Shown here one piece after another: positions 42,399-54,215 of a stretch of 64,000 bases of DNA. Position numbers and translations under genes: made by a program. This stretch comes from Euglena gracilis (Eukaryota > Euglenida > Euglenophyceae > Euglenales), in NCBI GenBank assembly GCA_039621445.1, contig CP154956.1:77620474-77684473 (forward strand). Reading direction: 5' to 3'. The notes under the pieces are model-generated. The model did not search any database, had not been told where the DNA came from, and was given only the letters and a program-made list of their open reading frames with translations. Position 1 is the first letter of the stretch, and the number at the start of each line of letters is the position of its first letter.

Positions 42399-43385
42399 AT
42401 GTATTTTGGATGTTTTTGGGACATAATTGGTTTGCAACATTTTTTTCTGCATGTTTTGGACAATTATCTGTACTTTTCTTTAACAGGACACATAAAAGCA
42501 TAACCGAAACAATGTCTTTCACACATTTTTTTTTTAAAAAGGCCAAAAAATGTCAAGAAAAGCACCAAAAAAAACCACACCCAAAAAGAGCGCGGTGCAA
42601 ACTTGCAAAATGACATGTCGGTTGCCCAGTTGCATATTGCATATTGTATTTCATTATGCAACTATGCAAATGTCAATGTGAAATTGGTCCAAAAATGTGT
42701 ATGAGCAACTTCCAGCAGTTTGGGAGTAGAGCACTTTGCATGCGCAATCGCCCCCCCCAAAAAAGGACGAAAAAGCTCCTGAAGAAATTTACAGACATTT
42801 TTGTTTTCATTTTTCCATTTTTTTTGCATTGCATATTTGAGGGGCTTTGTTGCAGATCCCCCCCCCCCGCTGAAATGTAGGTCTCCAGACATTTTGTTTG
42901 CTTTTGTTTTACTTTGGAGGTCTTTGGCATTTCGCGATTTTTTGGACCCCAAATAAGGCCCGTAATGGGATTGAAAATATGGTCTTTCTCGGGCTAAGCG
43001 GGCTAAGCAGTTATGGGAGAACCCAAATACGTTTTGATTGGACGTTCTCAGGGGGTTCATTTGATGTTTTTTTATTTTGGATCATTTTCGAGATATTTGC
43101 CCGAAAACACGTCAAAAGGGGTGGTGGATTCGGGGTGTTATTTTGGCCAGCCGTGGAGTTAAAGGGAAAGCTTTCTTCTTCTTCTTTCTTTCTTTCTTTA
43201 TTTCTTTCCTTCTGTTTGGTCTTTATTCAATTTTGAATGGGACGTTTTCACTGTTATTGTCGTTCCCATCAAGGATGTGGAGGATTGTCAACTTGAAAAA
43301 GTTGCTCTTGTTTTCCTTCCCCCTCCCCAGCCTGTTTGCCATTTTGCATCCACACGGCACGTTGAAGTTTTGCATTGCCATGAGT

Positions 43386-43506
<121 letters not shown>

Positions 43507-44233
43507 GTGTGAAAGCATGTGTGTGAAAGCTGTGTGTGTACGCGTGTGTGTCAGACCCCATCCTCAGGGGGTGGGGTCCAGCCAGCCAGCAGCCCAAATC
43601 GGGGCTGGTAGCCCCCCCCCCCCCCCCCCGGAGGGGTCGAGTGAAATAAAGGTGGGTCCAGCCCGGCCGGAGGCCGGGCCAGCCGGCCGCAGGCTGGCCA
43701 GCCAACTGGGCTGCCCAGCTCACCCATCCCTGCATTTTTTTTTATCATCACAACTTCCTCGCCCTCAACGTCTGCCACATACACTCTAGCTCTATCCATC
43801 AAAATGTCGAGAAGGCAAAAATGTTTTAGAAAATTTTGTTTTTCATCGACCCAGCCCAGCACAGCCCCCTCCAGCCCTCCCCCCCCCCCACCCCCCTAGG
43901 GGGGGTCCAGCCAGCAGCTCGTTTCCAGCCAGCAGCTTTTTTCCAGCCGGAGGCTGGACCTCCCCCCCCTGGGTGCTTAAGAAATCCCCTGGTGCCAATT
44001 TTTGTTGTTATAAAATGAAAAACCAAATCCTTTTTGGTTGTGCTTTTTTGGTGGTTTTGTTTCATGGATTTTTTTGAATTTTGTGCAAGGCTGGGCGGAA
44101 AACTGTGAATGATTGTCTAAGAAATGTGTTATGCACCGTGTTGTACACAGCACAACTCTAATTTTAGCGGAATAGGTGAAAAACTTTTTTTGAGTCCTCA
44201 CCAGTACAATCCGAGGAGCTCTAGCCCTCCCCC

Positions 44234-44497
44234 AAATGTAAATTTGCGGGATTTCAAGAACCTCGGGGGGGATCAAACTTTTATGGGTGGTTTCAACAAA
44301 CTTTGGCGGCCTTCAATTGCACCAGATTTTTTGTTGTGTATCTCTCACTTTCCCCCATGTGACTCAAATGTAAATTTGCGGGATTTCAAGAACCTCGGGG
44401 GGGATCAAACTTTTATGGGTGGTTTCAACAAACTTTGGCGGCCTTCAATTGCACCAGATTTTTTGTTGTGTATCTCTCACTTTCCCCAATGTGACTT
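44234..44497. repeat. Recent tandem duplication, 132-bp unit
   Basis: Two adjacent copies start with AAATGTAAATTTGCGGGATT and run to CACTTTCCCC(C/A)ATGTGACT. They differ at only a few bases, so the duplication is young. Confidence 0.92.
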
Positions 44498-44704
44498 TTG
44501 TCCAAAATGGAGGATTTTTGGTGAAAATTTGGGGGCCGTGTGCTTCGTATTTGGGTAGCAAAGCCCCTGGGGTGGCTTATATATTTTTTTGGGTGGGTTA
44601 AGGGGATCAACATGTACGGATCCATCAAACACCTGTGTGACCCTCGGTATTTTTGGTATTTTTGTGTTTCTTTTGGCCCCATCTTTGCTTTTGTAAACAA
44701 AAAG

Positions 44705-45440
44705 AATCCTGGTCTCAAGAAGGTGATGATCCAACAGTACCCCCATCTGCGACAGCAGCTGCAAATGAGCAAAAAAAAACGGAGGTAAGATTTTATGCAA
44801 AATCAACAGCCTACCAAAATATTCATTTTGGACAATTGGTTTTCCACCTCCAAAGGTGTTTGTGTTTTCCTCCAGTATCTTCTGCCGGAAAATCCTCTCC
44901 CCCCTTCCTCTTTCCAACACCCCCCTCCAGTCGGAGAGGAATTTTGATTGTTTGAACACCCCCCCCCTGATGAGGACAATTGGACAGATGAGGTTGTTGG
45001 ACGAGAAGAAGGCATGCAGTCCAAAGAACTGCTGGTGGGAAAAGGAGAGGATTTGGCTTCCAAGCTTGCAATGCAGACTATGTCTTTCAGATCCTCCCAA
45101 ATGGCGTAGCCCACTGGTGTTCAAAACCCGAGAAATCCCCACAAATTGTTCGCGACAATTTTTGAAGCTCTGGCTCAAGTTTGGGCGGCGCAAATGTCAG
45201 GAGAATATGAAATGCAGGGGTCTCCTTTTTCGGTTTTTTTTTGCCGCTGTGATGTTTGTCGGTTTTCTTGTGGCAAACAGGCCTGCGAGAGTTGCACGGT
45301 GTGTTTGTGGACACACAACAGCACCATTCTCTGTTGCGTGCACGCTTGGCCATGTGGTGGTGCAGAGCAGCCACATGGCCTTGATTGTGCGCCTTGTTTC
45401 ACTGTTGGCCTCAGGAACGTTTTCGGTTTCTCACAGTTGA
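44705..45440 (+). CDS. Candidate four-exon 3' end of an unknown gene
   Basis: Phase-matched chain: exon 44705-44784 (SWSQEGDDPTVPPSATAAAN, ending EQKKTE at a consensus GAG|GTAAGA donor), exon 44975-45105 (DNWTDEVVGREEGMQSKELL and on to FRSSQMA), exon 45133-45219 (NPHKLFATIFEALAQVWAAQ, MSGEYEMQ) and exon 45281-45440 (ending LLASGTFSVSHS and TGA). Introns would be 190, 27 and 61 nt. The third intron has a T-rich tract and GGCAAACAG acceptor. The 27-nt intron is unusually short; without it the frame stops at 45107. The first two exons and their joint are best supported. Family is not recognised. Confidence 0.4.
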
Positions 45441-45661
45441 GCTGTGCATTTCATTCAGATCCCCCCCTCTCCCAAACAAAAATGCCCCACTCTGCCGCGG
45501 GGGAGCTCAGGAAGGAAGCCGCGTGGGGTTCAGGTGGGGGGTCCCCCCCCTAAACTGGGGGGTTGGGGCCCAAACGGTCAAATTTTATCTTTTGGCTTTC
45601 TCTTAAGCGGCGAAAATTGCCCAAAATTAATGCACTCTGTTAATGGAGGAAGCGGAAAGTA

Positions 45662-45733
45662 GGACTTTACCTTTACTACAATGCAAATGTCCATCCAATT
45701 CTGATGGACGTTTGCATTATAGTAAAGGAGTCC
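45662..45733. repeat. Long near-perfect hairpin
   Basis: GGACTTTACCTTTACTACAA plus ATGCAAATGTCCATC (45662-45695) pairs with GATGGACGTTTGCATTATAG plus TAAAGGAGTCC (45703-45733), with a 7-base loop and few mismatches. It lies about 320 bp left of the DIRS-like element's end. Confidence 0.85.
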
Positions 45734-46049
45734 TCCGCAGTCGAAAACAGACTTGAAACGGCCAGATTGTTTTCAAATTACGGTAAATTGAAGGACATCG
45801 ATCAAAGAATAAAAGAACTGGAGGAACGCGCAGAAACATTCCTTGTTTCTGCTGTCGTTGGCGCGGAAAAAAAGAACGCAGAGCCCCCTGCAATTTCTGT
45901 TTCGGAATTCCATTACCTGTAGAGATGTGCCACGGAAAGTGATTTAAAGAAATCGAAATTGATGTAGCGGAAAAAAAAAAGTTTCCTTGTTAGGGGGGAA
46001 ACCAGGCAATCTACCGTTGACTGGAACTGGAATTGTGAGGGCAGAGCGG

Positions 46050-46290
46050 ACACCTGGGGCTCCGCACTTCCCCTATGTGCGGTCATGACTTTTTTCCGGT
46101 CTATGAGTTTGATGTCGTACTCCCTCGAGGAAAACCGACGGGAGGAAGGGACACCTAGGGCAAAGCACAAAGACCTTTTGAGGCCATGCCTCGAAATGCG
46201 AGGCCATGCCGGCGAGCAAGACATGGCCTCACAAGGGAAAAGTGCGGAGCCCGAGGTGTCTGGCTAGGCTTCTCCTTCTTAGTGCCTTTT
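46050..46290. repeat. Left end of the DIRS-like element
   Basis: Contains the right-end sequence inverted (GGAGGAAGGGACACC at 46141 and CTTCTCCTTCTTAGTGCC at 46268). It also has its own hairpin: GGGGCTCCGCACTTCCCC at 46056-46073 pairs with AGTGCGGAGCCCGAGG at 46241-46256. Confidence 0.65.
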
Positions 46291-46762
46291 TTTGCCGGAG
46301 CTTGCTGCTCTTTGGCTGGGAGAAAGTCAATCATTTCTCGACAGCGCGGGCTGATGTGAGAGAAACTTTTCTCATCGCCTGAAGTCGCCGTCGCCTTCTT
46401 TGGGGCAACCGTTGGCGTGGTGGAGTGTTTCAACAACAAAGCGCATAAGTGCGAGCCAAATTGGACTCGCACCTTGGCGGCGTCCCTGCAAAATCATGCC
46501 CACCAAAATTTTGCCAACCAATTAGGCAAACCCCGGCACGCAATTCGAGGTGACGGACCGCCCTGCCGAAGTGGCGTGTAAGTTGTGCCGGGTGTGGAGA
46601 GCGGCAGCTGTGTGAGCTCTAGCACCAGCAGCTGCTGCAGAAGTTGGGGCGGGGGCGGCGGACGGGCGGTTGACGTCGGGCGCGGAAGGGGCCGTGATGG
46701 ACGAGGAGATGCATTCCGCATCTGGAAAGGAACGCGGCCCGCTGGCATAGGAGCCAGCAGAG

Positions 46763-47737
46763 GTGCCTGTACCGGCCGACCTGGCGGCCGTATATCGTCG
46801 TTTTTCAGAAGGTCTGCTGCAAATTGATGCCAGAGCCCCCTTGGAGGGCTGCCTCCGCTGGGCTGGAGCAAATGCCAAGCAAGGGCTGAATAACCATCGC
46901 CAGGATGGCGCTCGCCAGGCACACAGGGTGCTACGTCAAGTGCAACAGAAGTTGTTGGGGTTGCAGCGTTTTTACCCCCTGATCCACCAGCTGTTTGGTC
47001 TCCTTCTGGAGGTTGAGAAGCTCGTGCTGCAGGAACGAAAATGCATGTCCCTTCCAGGGAGCATTGTGGTGGAGGGACCTCAAATGTTTTCAAGTGAAAA
47101 TAGGAGATCGCAAGCAGAAAAACGCTGCATCAGGTTCCATCCCACCGCTGTCCTACAAAAATTTCCTTGTGCTTCACAACAAAAATCTTTCCGAACCCAC
47201 AGCTCTTCTCCAGAAGGAGGAGTCGTAATATCTGTCCCCTCGCAGGATACAAATGGGCCAGATTCAAAGGAGGATTTTAACGTGAAGACCCAGATGGAAT
47301 TGCAGCAAAGGAAGAGGAGGCCTCCTGGAGAGGCCCCAGGCCTGCAAGCTGGAAAGGCAGCAAAGGAGGAAAATGCCCAAGGCTCTCAGGACCCAGGACC
47401 TACAATGGCCAGGACCCACAGATGCCTGCCACACCCACATTCCCTGGAAACTCCAATCAAGGGGTCAGATTTGAGGTGGGCTACAACTCCCCTCACTCAC
47501 AGGTTGGCCATGTCCCTCCCCTGGTTGAAAAGAGTGGGCCTCCCAGAAAAACATTCAGTTTATCACCAAGGGCACTCTGCCACCACGGGTAAACACACCA
47601 ACACACCACACTTTTCTGTCCAGGGCAGACAGGGAGAAAATCTGCAGCAAGCCCAGAAAATTCTGCAGGAATGTGGGGCTGTAAAGTTGGTGGAGGTTCA
47701 AGGGACCCAGCACCTCCTACCCTGGTTCCTTATATAA
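46763..47737 (+). CDS. Gag-like ORF leading into reverse transcriptase
   Basis: An open frame of about 324 codons. The N-terminal half has a leucine-rich helical region (RQAHRVLRQVQQKLLGLQRF then LFGLLLEVEKLVLQ). The middle is basic and Pro/Gln-rich (QQRKRRPPGEAPG), as in Gag-type proteins. The last segment (KILQECGAVKLVEVQGTQHL then PWFLI) matches the start of DIRS or Ty3 reverse transcriptases, where a helix-GAV-x-x-V pattern precedes the K-x-x-G-K-x-R block. It stops at 47735. The RT continues about 30 bases later in another frame, so this is either a frameshift mutation or a programmed shift. Confidence 0.6.
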   Translation: MPVPADLAAVYRRFSEGLLQIDARAPLEGCLRWAGANAKQGLNNHRQDGARQAHRVLRQVQQKLLGLQRFYPLIHQLFGLLLEVEKLVLQERKCMSLPGSIVVEGPQMFSSENRRSQAEKRCIRFHPTAVLQKFPCASQQKSFRTHSSSPEGGVVISVPSQDTNGPDSKEDFNVKTQMELQQRKRRPPGEAPGLQAGKAAKEENAQGSQDPGPTMARTHRCLPHPHSLETPIKGSDLRWATTPLTHRLAMSLPWLKRVGLPEKHSVYHQGHSATTGKHTNTPHFSVQGRQGENLQQAQKILQECGAVKLVEVQGTQHLLPWFLI

Positions 47738-47765
47738 AAAAAAACAGAGGATAAAATGCAGGTTC

Positions 47766-49112
47766 ATCTCCGATTGCAGGGAGATGACCCAACTTTTCGA
47801 GGTGAAAAACTTTCGCCCGGACCGCGTGCAGCACATTTTTCCTCTGCTGCAGAAGAACCACTGGGGGGCAAAAATAGATCTCAAGGACGCGTACTTTCAC
47901 ATCCCTGTAAACGAGACCTTGGGTCCCTTCCTGAGTCACAAAGTGGGAAACCAAGTTTGGGAGCTCCAGGCTGGCCCATTTGGCCTCAACATTATGCCCC
48001 AACTTTTCCAGGGCCTCATGCAGCCTTTCAAAAAAGTGGAGGACTCGAGGCATCCAGATATTTATTTACCTGGGCAACATTCTGGGGCTTTGTTCCACTC
48101 AAAATGAGGTAGCCAAATATCTGTCCCAAATTGTCAAGGACTTGGTCGAATCAGGATTCAAAATCAACATCAAAAAATCTTGTCTGGCTCCCAGCCAGGT
48201 GGTGAACCATCTAGGGTTCATCATCAATTTTCAGGAGGGTCGCCTCCAAATTTCTGGCCAAAAAAGGAATAAAAAAGGAGTTGGGGAAAGTCGTCAAGAA
48301 AAAAGAAATCACAAAACGTAGGGGGCAGCCGTATTCAGCTGGAACTTCAAACATCTGCTAAGTCCAGAGATAAAAACAGCGCTCACAGAAATCAAAGTCA
48401 TCATGGACCAGTGGAAGGGTCGTCCATTTGTGGTAAAACCCACCAGATATTTACACTCAGCTTCAAGCGACAAACGGTGAGGGGGCAGAGATCCTTCTAC
48501 AGGGGCATTCGTCCAAGAATTTTGGAGGGAAAAAATTACGTTCCACATTAATATAACGGAAATGGAGACAGCAATAAACACAGTTTGCAGCATAGCAAAA
48601 CCAGGGGAAAATGTACCCCTGTGTGTGGACAATCAAGTCCTGTACTGGTACCTCCAAAAGGGGGGGTGGATTTTTCGACAAGATGCTGCAGCCCTTACGG
48701 AAATGGCTCATGGAAACAGACGTCTCTTTGCAGGTAAGGTGGGTCCCCTCAGCACAGTGTCTGGAAGACACACTAAGTCGTTGGTCCCTGGACAGGGGGG
48801 ATTACTCCTTAGATCCTTCTCTCTTCGGAAAAACAAAACAGTTTTTCCGCCCATCATTAACTCTTCACACGGATCTTTTTTCTTCCCCTGGAAACAAGAC
48901 GTTAGATCAATTCGTCAGTCGTTGGCTCCATTGGCAGGCCACTGCAGTGGATCCACTGCAATGTCCGCTGGGCACGCTGGGGGGCTCTATGTAAACCCTT
49001 CATGGTCAGTGCTTCATCAATTTTTGGCCAGCCTTCAACTGTTTCCAAAGGGGAAAGTTTTGATGGTGGTGGCAATTCGGGCTTCCACCATGGTGGCCCC
49101 AATTAATCAAAA
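47766..49112 (+). pseudogene. Frameshifted DIRS-like reverse transcriptase and RNase H
   Basis: RT motif A is clear: AKIDLKDAYFHIPVNE, then VWELQAGPFGLNIMPQLFQ for motif B. Near 48060 the frame shifts and motif C reads IFIYLGNILGLC, with Gly-Asn in place of the catalytic Asp pair. FKINIKKSCLAPSQVVNHLG follows. RNase H-like sequence includes ITEMETAINTV and VDNQVLYWYL (48562-48660). A third frame carries WVPSAQCLEDTLSRWSLDRG and DLFSSPGNKTLDQFVSRWLH. The changed active site and at least three frame changes make it non-functional. Confidence 0.75.
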
Positions 49113-49686
49113 TGAAGGCACACAACACCCCTGTCCTAGAAATACCACCCTACCAGGGGATGTTCACCAAATTCTGGGGTCAAAAAATGCCCCCCCCGTT
49201 GGTCACTCCTCTGCCTGATTTGCTCAGGGCAATTCTGGCAGGGGAAAAAAAGCACGAACTAAGACCGTTGAGGACTTCTAGTCCAGAAACAAATCCTGAA
49301 AAAGATATCCCAGTGCCTTCAAAATACTGTGGACCTGTTTCGAAAGGGGGGTACACCCCCCAGAGGCTCCTGTGACCAGGTGGCAGAATGAATTGTGCAA
49401 ATTTTTCAGATTTCACAGGCACAGGCCATAAACGCCTATCCTACTGCCCTCATGATACCTGGACTGTGGGTGTTAGGTTTCACCCCCTTTTGGACAATAA
49501 AAAACCTTATGGAATACCAATGTAGAAAAGTATGCATCGTTTTGGGACCCCACCCCAGTCCTGAGAGCATTGGTGGATACATCTTTTGAGAAGCTGTCCC
49601 AGAACGTTCAGCTGCTCAGAACTCATCGCATTGTTGCCTGCAGGCTGTTGTGTCTGTACAGAAGCCACGATCTGACAAATCTCGCG

Positions 49687-49853
<167 letters not shown>

Positions 49854-50299
49854 TGGGCCCGAAGGCTTATATTCAGACAAAACGAACAGGGCAAAAATCC
49901 TTTCAGTGAGAAAGAATTGTGCGTCTTCCACAATTTTCTGAGCTTTCACCTTTTCATTTGTTAAAGACATAGGTCCTTCTCACAAAAGATAAAGGAAAGG
50001 ATGGGGGACCTGTCTTATTGCCTCCAAAACCGCTGTCAAACAGATTTATGCAGATACTGTTGTCTCATTGAAAAAATCGTTCCTTGAAGAATTTTGGTGT
50101 TGTTTCCATATTTGGGTCCCCCACTTTACACTGGGTGCTGGTGTAGGTTTTTTTTGCGAAAAATAGTGTTGTCTGCAGAGAAAGTGTAAGACTGGTAAGG
50201 GGAAAAGGTGTGGACACCTTTTGACCCCGATATCAGCGCTTGGGGGCACAGGATACCGTGAAAAATACCCTGCAAAAAATGCTGGCGAGAGGGGTGCAC

Positions 50300-50745
50300 A
50301 GTCAGACCTCGCACAGGGGAAGTGCGGAGCCCGAGGCGTCTCGCAATCCCCCGAGAGCACACAAGGGGGGAGGAAGGGACACCGAGGGCGAAGTATGTTA
50401 GCCCACGCAACCCACCCACAAGAGGGCGCGCTCACCCCCCGAGGGGGTGGAGCGCCCCCCCCGAAGAAGAGGGTGGGGCATCTCCTCTTCAGGTTTCGTG
50501 TACCCAATCAAAACGGGGGGGGGGGGACGGGTGCCACCCCCGTCAGGACGCACACGGAGTCCGGACTCTCCGCAGCCAGCTCCTTCAAAAGGCGGCACTA
50601 AGAATGAGAAGCTTAACCACATCAAACACACAGACAGCCGGCAAAAAGGCATGACCTCGCATAGGCTTTGTGCTTCACCCTCGGTGTCCCTTCCTCACCC
50701 TTTGGATGCTCTCGGGGGAGTGCAAGCTCCCGTCAACTGCGTTCT
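50300..50745. repeat. Right end and internal complementary copy of the DIRS-like element
   Basis: Direct copy at 50311-50393 (GGGGAAGTGCGGAGCCCGAG, then GGAGGAAGGGACACCGAGGG) and inverted copy at 50590-50700 (GGCACTAAGAATGAGAAGC, then CTTTGTGCTTCACCCTCGG). This pairing of an internal and a terminal copy in opposite orientation is the DIRS hallmark used for circular intermediates. Confidence 0.6.
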
Positions 50746-51189
50746 AAGACCCTATTCTTCAAATGGTGCAGGGCACTCGGACTCCCACAACACAGGGAGG
50801 GGGAGAAAACGGACCAAGACGGCGGAGCACAACTGTGGGTTGCGGGATGCGGCCTGTGCATGAGCACCTCAAACTGGCGAAGTACTCCGCTGCCTTTCCT
50901 TTCTGTACTTTTTCCTTTCAGGTTCTCTCGTATTTCTTGGTTCCCAATGTTTCCAGTAAAGAATGGTGCTTGCTGAAGCTAAAAAATTCAAACATTCAAT
51001 TTGAGATCAATAATTCAAGTATCAATCAATCAAACAGAAAAGTGATTGGACATTGGAAAGAGAAAAGTCATTCGATTACGGGAAGAACAGGAACGAAGGA
51101 GGTCTTCCAGTCTCTACCAGAGAAAAGGAGGTGTTCTTCCGCAACCCCGCCCCCCCCCTACCGCTTCTTTTAAACCAGATTTTCCTATC

Positions 51190-51811
51190 CCCCCCTACAG
51201 CTTCAGAGGCAAGGAGTTGGCCAAAAAATACCGTATGGCGGCCATTTGCACGGCCGCCCAGCTGTCCCACATATTCTTTGCCTTGGAGCCGATGATGTCA
51301 ACGCTGTTGCAGAGGCGGTCCATCCGCGTCTGCAGGGCGGCACGGGCAGCCTCCCACTCGGGGGTGCCATACAAGTCCTCGTCCGGCTCTCCTCGGTGTC
51401 ATACGTCTCGCTCTGGTCCTCCCCTGCCACCATCCACTCCTCGTCGTGTTTGCTAGGACCTTCTCCTCGGCGTTGTTGGTCCCCCTCACCTTCTCCTTCA
51501 CCCTCGTCCTCTACTTCATCATCGGAGGGGCCCAGCCGTGGCACCTTGTGCGGCGGGACCGACGACGGTGGGGTGCTGAGGTGTGCATGCACGGCTGCGT
51601 TGCTCGGGTGCTCGCTGGGGGACCGGTAGGGAGGCGGCACTCCCACCGTTTTGGCGGAGATTTGGATGGATGACGACGCGGTCTTAGAGGGCGACTGCAC
51701 GGATACGGAATGGGTGGCAAGGCGGATTGCACAAACGGCTGCACAGGACGGTGGGTTGGGATGGAAACACTGGGAACGTGGGCAAACCAGGAATCGTTGA
51801 TGCGAGGCCAT
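51190..51811 (-). pseudogene. Acidic hypothetical protein remnant with one frameshift
   Basis: On the minus strand a Pro/Ser-rich region leads to an acidic tract (GPSDDEVEDEGEGEGEG), EEWMVAGEDQSETYDTEE and then a one-base frame change. The other frame continues with DEDLYGTPEWEAARAALQTR, MDRLCNSVDIIGSKAKNMWD and on to a TAG near 51197-51202. The C-terminal part has the look of a conserved helical domain. The upstream end lies close to the LTR element inserted at 52012 and may have been cut by it. I do not recognise the family. Confidence 0.5.
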
Positions 51812-52011
51812 GCATGCCCGCGGAGATCCGCGTTGCTTGGTGCATCACGGCCTCGAGGGGAGGTCACCCCGACGGGTGCCACATGGCCGGGAGCATGTCA
51901 GTCCCCTGCCCAGGCACTAGCTTGGGCTGAGTTCGGGAACGAGGGAGACTTGGGACGAGTCTTCAGGGACATCGCCTAGGGACTCGGACTGAAGGGCGAT
52001 GAGTAGGAATT

Positions 52012-52405
52012 AGTGTACGTCCAACACTTTCCTTACTTTCTTCCATTGGTGCGCAAAAAAGGTAAAAGTTGGAGTAACGCAAAAAACAATAATATAAAAG
52101 TTGTAAGCCCTTTTCCCCAATTAAGAGGCAGAGCAAAAAGCAGGCAAAAGAGCTCCTTTGGAGCTGGTACCAAAACCAAGTGATTTGGCTATTCTGTAAG
52201 GACTTCAATGAACAAATCAAACTTGAAATCAAACAAAGAAAAGAATACCACCTGCAGAGAGGAGGTCACGTGATCGCGTGTGATTGTGATCACGATTATC
52301 CCTAAGTTCTGCACCAACCTCAATTATGAGACTATCCTCATAGTTCAGATTGTGGTCGAGCCGTTCTATGGCGAACCACAGAACTGGGATTGTGCCTGGT
52401 ACACA
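52012..52405 (-). repeat. 3' LTR of the minus-strand element
   Basis: Begins AGTGTACGTCCAAC and ends GCCTGGTACACA. Contains ATTATTGTTTTTTGCGTTAC on the minus strand. Pairs with 61434-61829. Confidence 0.9.
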
Positions 52406-52416
52406 TCCCCCTCCCA
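52406..52416 (-). promoter_or_regulatory. Polypurine tract
   Basis: On the minus strand TGGGAGGGGGA directly precedes the 3' LTR, where the plus-strand primer of LTR retroelements is expected. Confidence 0.75.
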
Positions 52417-53987
52417 GGGCTATAGCCCGATTTCCCTCATGGACCAGGCTATCCCAGGCCCATGTGGGTTCGGACATAGTCCTGAGGGATATGTTCCAGC
52501 ACATTGCTGCCGACCTCCTAATGGCAAATGGAAAAAGGGAAGTAAAGTGCAAAAGCACGCGAAAACGCGCAAAAGAGGTTAACCGCTTATGCGGTGCCTA
52601 TTTATTGGGGCAAAGGGTGAAAGTGGAAGAGCCCATTGGACAAAGGAGCTGGAAGGTTTCCATTCAAGAAATTCACATCCACCCAGTTTGGAGGGTGCCT
52701 ATGGCGCGCGGCGCGGGGAGGTCTCATTCCATAATCGGAAAAGGTTGAAGGGCAGGGTGTGGAAGGAGGGGCACCTTGCCAGTCATGCCTGACCAGGGAG
52801 AAAGACCTATTTACAAAACCAACTGCCGGCGACAGCGAGATTTTTCCCAGGAGGAAAGGAGAGAGGAGTGGGGGGCTGGTCAAAAGACCTTAAGCAGAAG
52901 TTTTGCTGTCTGGCAGTCTTTTGGGGCCTTATGGCCGAAAAGTGACAAGTTGGGAGCTGTTATTGCGGCGTGCGCGCTGTACGCTGTGCGTCTTCTTACT
53001 GGCGGAATATACCGCTGGTGAAGGCTTTGCGGCGCGGCGCGGACACGATGTTGTCGATGGGGTATCCCCACAGGCATATCCCTCGATAGGCGGCCGGTAG
53101 CCCAAAAGATAGGGATTCCATATGCTATAAATAAACACATATTGGTAGATGTACCTGGGATGGATACTGAATGTAGGGCCTATAGGCCTGAGGTGTCCTG
53201 AAAAGGTTCATAGACCTGGGGCCTGTAAGCCTGGGTTGTCTATGGCGCAGATGACCATTTCCTGGGAGTCGGTGGTCTGATCTCCCGAACGTTATCTCCT
53301 TCAGGACATTCCACTATCCCCAGAATAGGAGGTTCGAAATTTACAAGTTGCCTTTCAGGCTCATCGACATCATAATGGGGGGAGTCCCAAGTTTGCGTGT
53401 ACCCATTAGGTAGTTGTACTCCGAGCCTGTTGGTTTCTCGGTGAAGAAAATTTCTGGAGGTTATCCCAGAAAACAAGTGTCAACATTGCTGGCCAGATCC
53501 AAAAATTCAGGTGGGGGTGGTTGCATTGAACCTGTTGGGGTATCCCCGGGTAAACGGCAGGATCTGCCTTGCTATGCCAGTTTGCGATTCGCGCTCGTAT
53601 TGTGAATGGCCTCAAAATTTCTCTTACCCAATCGGTAAATTCCATGTTGTAGGCCTCAGAGGGGGTGTTCAGGCAACAAAAATGTATAACGGGTTTGGTT
53701 TAGCAGGGTTTGTGCCGGAAATAGTGGTTATATCACCCATTCCCAGTCGGAGTCTTGGAAAACATATGGCACTTTGGCCTTGCCTGCAGACTCGACTGCG
53801 AGTCGGACAGCTGCGCTGTCGAGCTGAACATCTTTGGCGATTCCACAGGGGCGCTAGCTGTGTACAGCTTTTAATTTCTTGAATTGGTAAAAATTGATCT
53901 GGGACTTATAGTCCTTTTGGACTATAAGTCTTCATTTTCTGGTATGACTCTAGTCATACGGCCATCGGCAGGTAACCATAAATCTGC

Positions 53988-54215
53988 CTATAGGCAGTTA
54001 ATGCAACGGATATGTATGTCCTTATCATAATCATTTTCCGTGCAGCGGAAATTGTCCATATTGGACCATGCTAATAGGCATTCACCACAAACCAATGCTG
54101 CACCATTGCGCACATATGCGTCATGGTGGAAGCTTATGCTGTCCGTGTTGCGTGTGCAGATATGCACTGCGGGCATGTCGTTTCGCAGTCTATGGCACGC
54201 TGCACATAAGCGCAA
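53988..54215 (-). CDS. Cys-rich zinc-binding-like ORF in the 3' (env-position) region
   Basis: A 75-codon frame has regularly spaced Cys/His: RLCAACHRLRND, HICTRN, HHDAYV, LVCGECLLAW, FRCTEND and HIRCINCL, that is three CxxC-type knuckles plus single Cys. This resembles a small treble-clef or RING-like zinc module. It lies downstream of integrase and before the 3' LTR, where some Ty3 elements carry an extra ORF. Frames continue upstream (54.2-54.7 kb) with stops, so the ORF was probably longer and has decayed. Confidence 0.5.
   Translation of the reverse strand: MRLCAACHRLRNDMPAVHICTRNTDSISFHHDAYVRNGAALVCGECLLAWSNMDNFRCTENDYDKDIHIRCINCL

Noticed and set aside
49112-49590. Tyrosine recombinase expected at the 3' end of a DIRS element
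   Set aside because: Frames here show no recognisable R-H-x-x-R-Y arrangement, so I did not annotate one.
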